NCBI RefSeq assembly: GCF_022458985.1
Contig: NC_061772.1
Span: 26,781,501-26,845,500, forward strand
DNA from: Mugil cephalus
Taxonomy: Eukaryota > Chordata > Actinopteri > Mugiliformes > Mugilidae
Direction: 5' to 3'
DNA length: 64,000 nt
The notes below the pieces were generated by a model that worked only from the letters and a program-made list of their open reading frames with translations, had not been told where the DNA came from and ran no database searches. The first letter of the stretch is position 1, and each line of letters opens with the position of its first letter. The position numbers were made by a program, and so were the translations under genes. Below, piece after piece: positions 61,062 to 64,000 of the stretch.

Positions 61062-63950
61062 AGGCAACAAAAAACAGCTGCATCGTCCACTGCGTTTAAA
61101 TATTCTGGATAAAAATATATGTACATGTCAGCATAAAAGAAAAAAAAAAAAATGACCAAATTCCCAACGCCTATATCAGTCAGCGCACACACACACACAC
61201 AAGTGGTTTCACCAAATGAGTTTCAGATGCTATCAGACGTACTGGTGAGATGGGAAGAGAGAGAAGGGGGGGGGGGGGGAGATACCGGAGGTGTTAGTGA
61301 GATGATAAGTGCTGAAGGCTTGGCTTTGTTTCTGTCCTCTCTTCCACTGTAAATGTTATTTTGTGAGGGATGTCAGTTTATGTGTGCACACTCCCTGGCA
61401 GCCAGCCTGCTTGTGCTGGGCTGCAGGTCCCACCTCCCCCCAGCAGTTTAGTTTCTGGGGTGAAAGCTGCTCTTCTCCTCGTCGGGATTTAAAGAGCGGT
61501 GACATACTGGTCCTGTAGCCTCTGGTTTCACTTTATCTCATGGAAGGAATTTAGGTTGCAATTGGAACGGTATTTAAACATTAAATATATTAATTGAGCA
61601 TTTAAAAATACTTGCAAACGTATGTCGTATGTAAAAAGTAAAAAAAAAAAAAAAAATTGTTGGATATGATGTATTTATACGAAGTTCCTTCTCTTTATTT
61701 TATTTTGTGCACCGTTTATTGGTTGAAAGGAAAACATCCATCTGTAACATGTAATAATGCCACTGACATCATGACACTAACTTGTCCAGATAGCGAATCA
61801 TATCATTTCCCTAGACATCTCGAAGGATTCTGTAAATATAAATACGAAAGAAAGAAAGAAAAAAAAAAAATATTCAGGTTAACTTGATTTTTTTTGTATA
61901 AAATGCATTTCTGTCCAAATTGAGAATAGCTTCTTTGACTAAATGAGACTGGCTGGGATTTGACGGGCTTGGAGGTTTTCGGCAGAATCGCTTCTTTAGC
62001 TACAGGTGTGTGTATATTTGGGGAGGGGGTTGGGCAGCATCTTTCCTACTATAACTCCTAAGTGCCTCGCACAGTTAGCCGTTTGTGTCATAGTAGAGGT
62101 GCTTGTCTGCGCAAGAGGAAATGCACTGTAGCACCATCAGCTGAAAGTTTTTTTTTTTTTTTTGTCCATTTCTTGTCATCTGAATAATTTATTTCGTTTT
62201 ACATTTTTGTTAATGTACAAACAAGCCTGTGGTCTCTTGTTGTTTTTTTTTTTCAGAAATAAGATTTCTGTGGCCTAGTTCATAGTGTTTAAATAGATTG
62301 AACGCCTTCATTCATACAAACTGTAAAGGCTGCTGATATTATTAAGAAGAAACCACACAACGCGGGGTGCCCCCACACTTAACTGTGGTCGAAACCACTC
62401 GTTTGCAGCCAAAATACACACACACACGCGACTGTTTTTGCTGTGGTTTGAACAAAAACAAGATATTGTTTCCTTTTCGGTGTTTGATGGCACTGTCCTC
62501 CTTCGGTTTCATGTGTTTTATTCACACTTGACGAGATCAGGTTAAAAAACATTCCCAATTTTCTAGCTGTTAGAAACACATCCCATCATTTCTTATTATT
62601 TCTTTCTGGTCCTCTTTTTTTTTTGTGTAAGTGCCCATTTAAAATGACAACCTTTGCCTTCGATGTACAGCTAACAGTTTGTCACGCTCGGCACCCTGCC
62701 TTCACAGCAAAATGCTCTTCATTACTTTGTGTGTCCTTAAGGGGTTGCTTAACTGTCTTATGTAATTTCTATTCTTCTTCTCTCTTTTTTTTTTTTTTTT
62801 TTAATTAAACCAATTATACTGTACCATATCAAATAACCTGTAACAACATATATGGTTTCATGACGCCATAATCAAAAATGAATTAAGTGTATAATGTCAT
62901 TCTTAAGCCTGTATGCAAAGGCCCTTAATCCTATGGATAGTGAGTAGCTTTTACAGAATTACTGGCAAGCGTGAAGAGAAGCAGCTATTTGCTATTCAGA
63001 CAATGGCAAAAAGTGACAACTGGAGTGAATTGGAACATGGAACCAAAGATGCATATTAGTCACTATTTTCTGTATTTTTTTGTTGTTGCTAGTCATCTAG
63101 GAGATTAACCGGTGGCTGTTTGTACCTTCTAGCCTGCATGGAGTCCTTCGCATTCCAAACATCTGGCCTGCTCGAAAAACCTCTCTCTAATAACACCCTA
63201 TAAAAATGTTAGTGTGGCTTACTCTGCTTAACCGAGCGTGGAGTTTTAACAGGCGCGGGAGAAACGCCGTGAATGTGTTACAGTAGAGTAATATTATCAT
63301 CTACAGCGAGTACACTGTCAGCAACGTTAAGGGAATAACAACAGAACCGTGTCGGGTGTACAGTCTGATTTATGCATTGTCAAAAAAAAAAAAAAAAAAA
63401 AAAAACGGATGCTACGCGACAACTCTTGGGTTTACTTTGATCAAAATGAAGCTCTTATTTTTTTTATTTTATTTTATTTTATTTTATGTGACTGGGTGGA
63501 ACGTGCACCTGAGGGTCTGTTGCTGAAGTAGATGAAGCACAATTTAAGAACAGCCGGGAGCAATACCACCACATGTTGAAATAAGCACTTTTCCTCGGAC
63601 ACTTATACTCGTTCCCTGTTGCTGCAGTTAAAGATACAGAATGCATATTATTTCCTTTTTTTTTTTTTTTTTTTTTGTTGCCTTGCCTTCCTAGAGCGTT
63701 TTGTAATGAACCAAGAAGTCGACGTACATAGTAACACTGCATTATTTATCTGCATTCGCTGCTGAAGAAGATATGGACGGTGCCCCCAGGTGGTTAACTG
63801 TGGAATTAACTCCTTTCTACTGTACATTTTCTATCAGTCTTCTCGTCATCATTGCCACCACGATTTTTTTTTTTTTTTTTTTTTTTTTGCTATGGATGTT
63901 TTTGGGGCATCTGGAAGTAGATAAACCAAATAAATGTCCTCTCATTTTCA
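61062..63950 (+). other. Long 3'UTR of dync1li2
   Basis: No gene was recognised between the stop codon and the AATAAA near 63930, so the whole stretch is read as 3'UTR. It contains CA and G runs at 61188-61280, many A and T homopolymers (for example 61640-61656, 62147-62163, 63381-63404, 63657-63676, 63865-63888) and an (ATTTT)n run at about 63456-63486. No earlier strong AATAAA with downstream GT-rich DNA was chosen, though shorter isoforms are possible. Confidence 0.55.
63929..63934 (+). terminator. dync1li2 poly(A) signal
   Basis: AATAAA followed within about 20-30 nt by a GT/T-rich element (GTGTGTC then a T-run from 63959), the usual arrangement of a strong cleavage site. Confidence 0.65.
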
Positions 63951-64000
63951 AGTGTGTCTTTTTTTTGCTCATGAATCGTCCCCTTGCTTGTGTTTACACC

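Noticed and set aside
1..64000. tRNA, rRNA, CRISPR arrays, operons or viral genes
   Set aside because: None was seen by reading both strands. The window is vertebrate nuclear DNA, and no undescribed multi-gene system could be supported.

Overview
This is a nuclear genome segment from a ray-finned (teleost) fish. It has intron-rich vertebrate genes with GT-AG splice sites, long AT-rich non-coding stretches, many microsatellites, and several repeat families typical of teleosts: Tc1-like, hAT-like and piggyBac-like elements. No bacterial, plasmid or viral system was seen.

Four protein-coding genes can be assembled. (1) ca7, carbonic anhydrase VII, is on the minus strand: 7 exons, 2839-8757, 262 aa. 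(2) nae1, the regulatory subunit of the NEDD8-activating enzyme, is on the plus strand: 20 exons, 9546-16048, 533 aa. It is head to head with ca7 across about 790 bp. (3) A basp1-like gene, encoding a brain acid-soluble/NAP-22 type myristoylated protein, is on the minus strand: one coding exon, 40282-41919, 545 aa, much longer than mammalian BASP1. (4) dync1li2, dynein-1 light intermediate chain 2, is on the plus strand: 13 exons, 50182-61061, 492 aa, with a 3'UTR of about 2.9 kb. The order ca7(-)/nae1(+)/.../dync1li2(+) matches the human 16q22.1 block CA7-NAE1-TERB1-DYNC1LI2. Here the basp1-like gene lies where mammals have TERB1.

Layout: 1-2.8 kb is repeat-bearing flank. 2.8-8.8 kb is ca7. 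8.8-9.5 kb is a divergent promoter. 9.5-16.4 kb is nae1. 16.4-39.7 kb is a 23-kb gene-free interval, with transposon remnants concentrated at 17-18 and 30.5-36.8 kb and a repeat-poor middle. 39.7-42 kb is basp1-like with its tail. 42-49.3 kb is the basp1 upstream flank. 49.3-50.1 kb is a hAT-like element ending 66 bp before the dync1li2 start codon. 50.2-63.95 kb is dync1li2.

The genes do not form a pathway. They are a conserved neighbourhood of a cytosolic CO2-hydrating enzyme, a neddylation factor, a neuronal membrane-cortex protein and a dynein subunit. The most notable sequence-level points are: a GC-AG first intron and a U12-type sixth intron in dync1li2; loss of one of the two redox-reactive cysteines of CA VII; the enlarged repetitive BASP1-like protein; and a piggyBac-type MITE nested in a Tc1-like element, with the empty site still readable.
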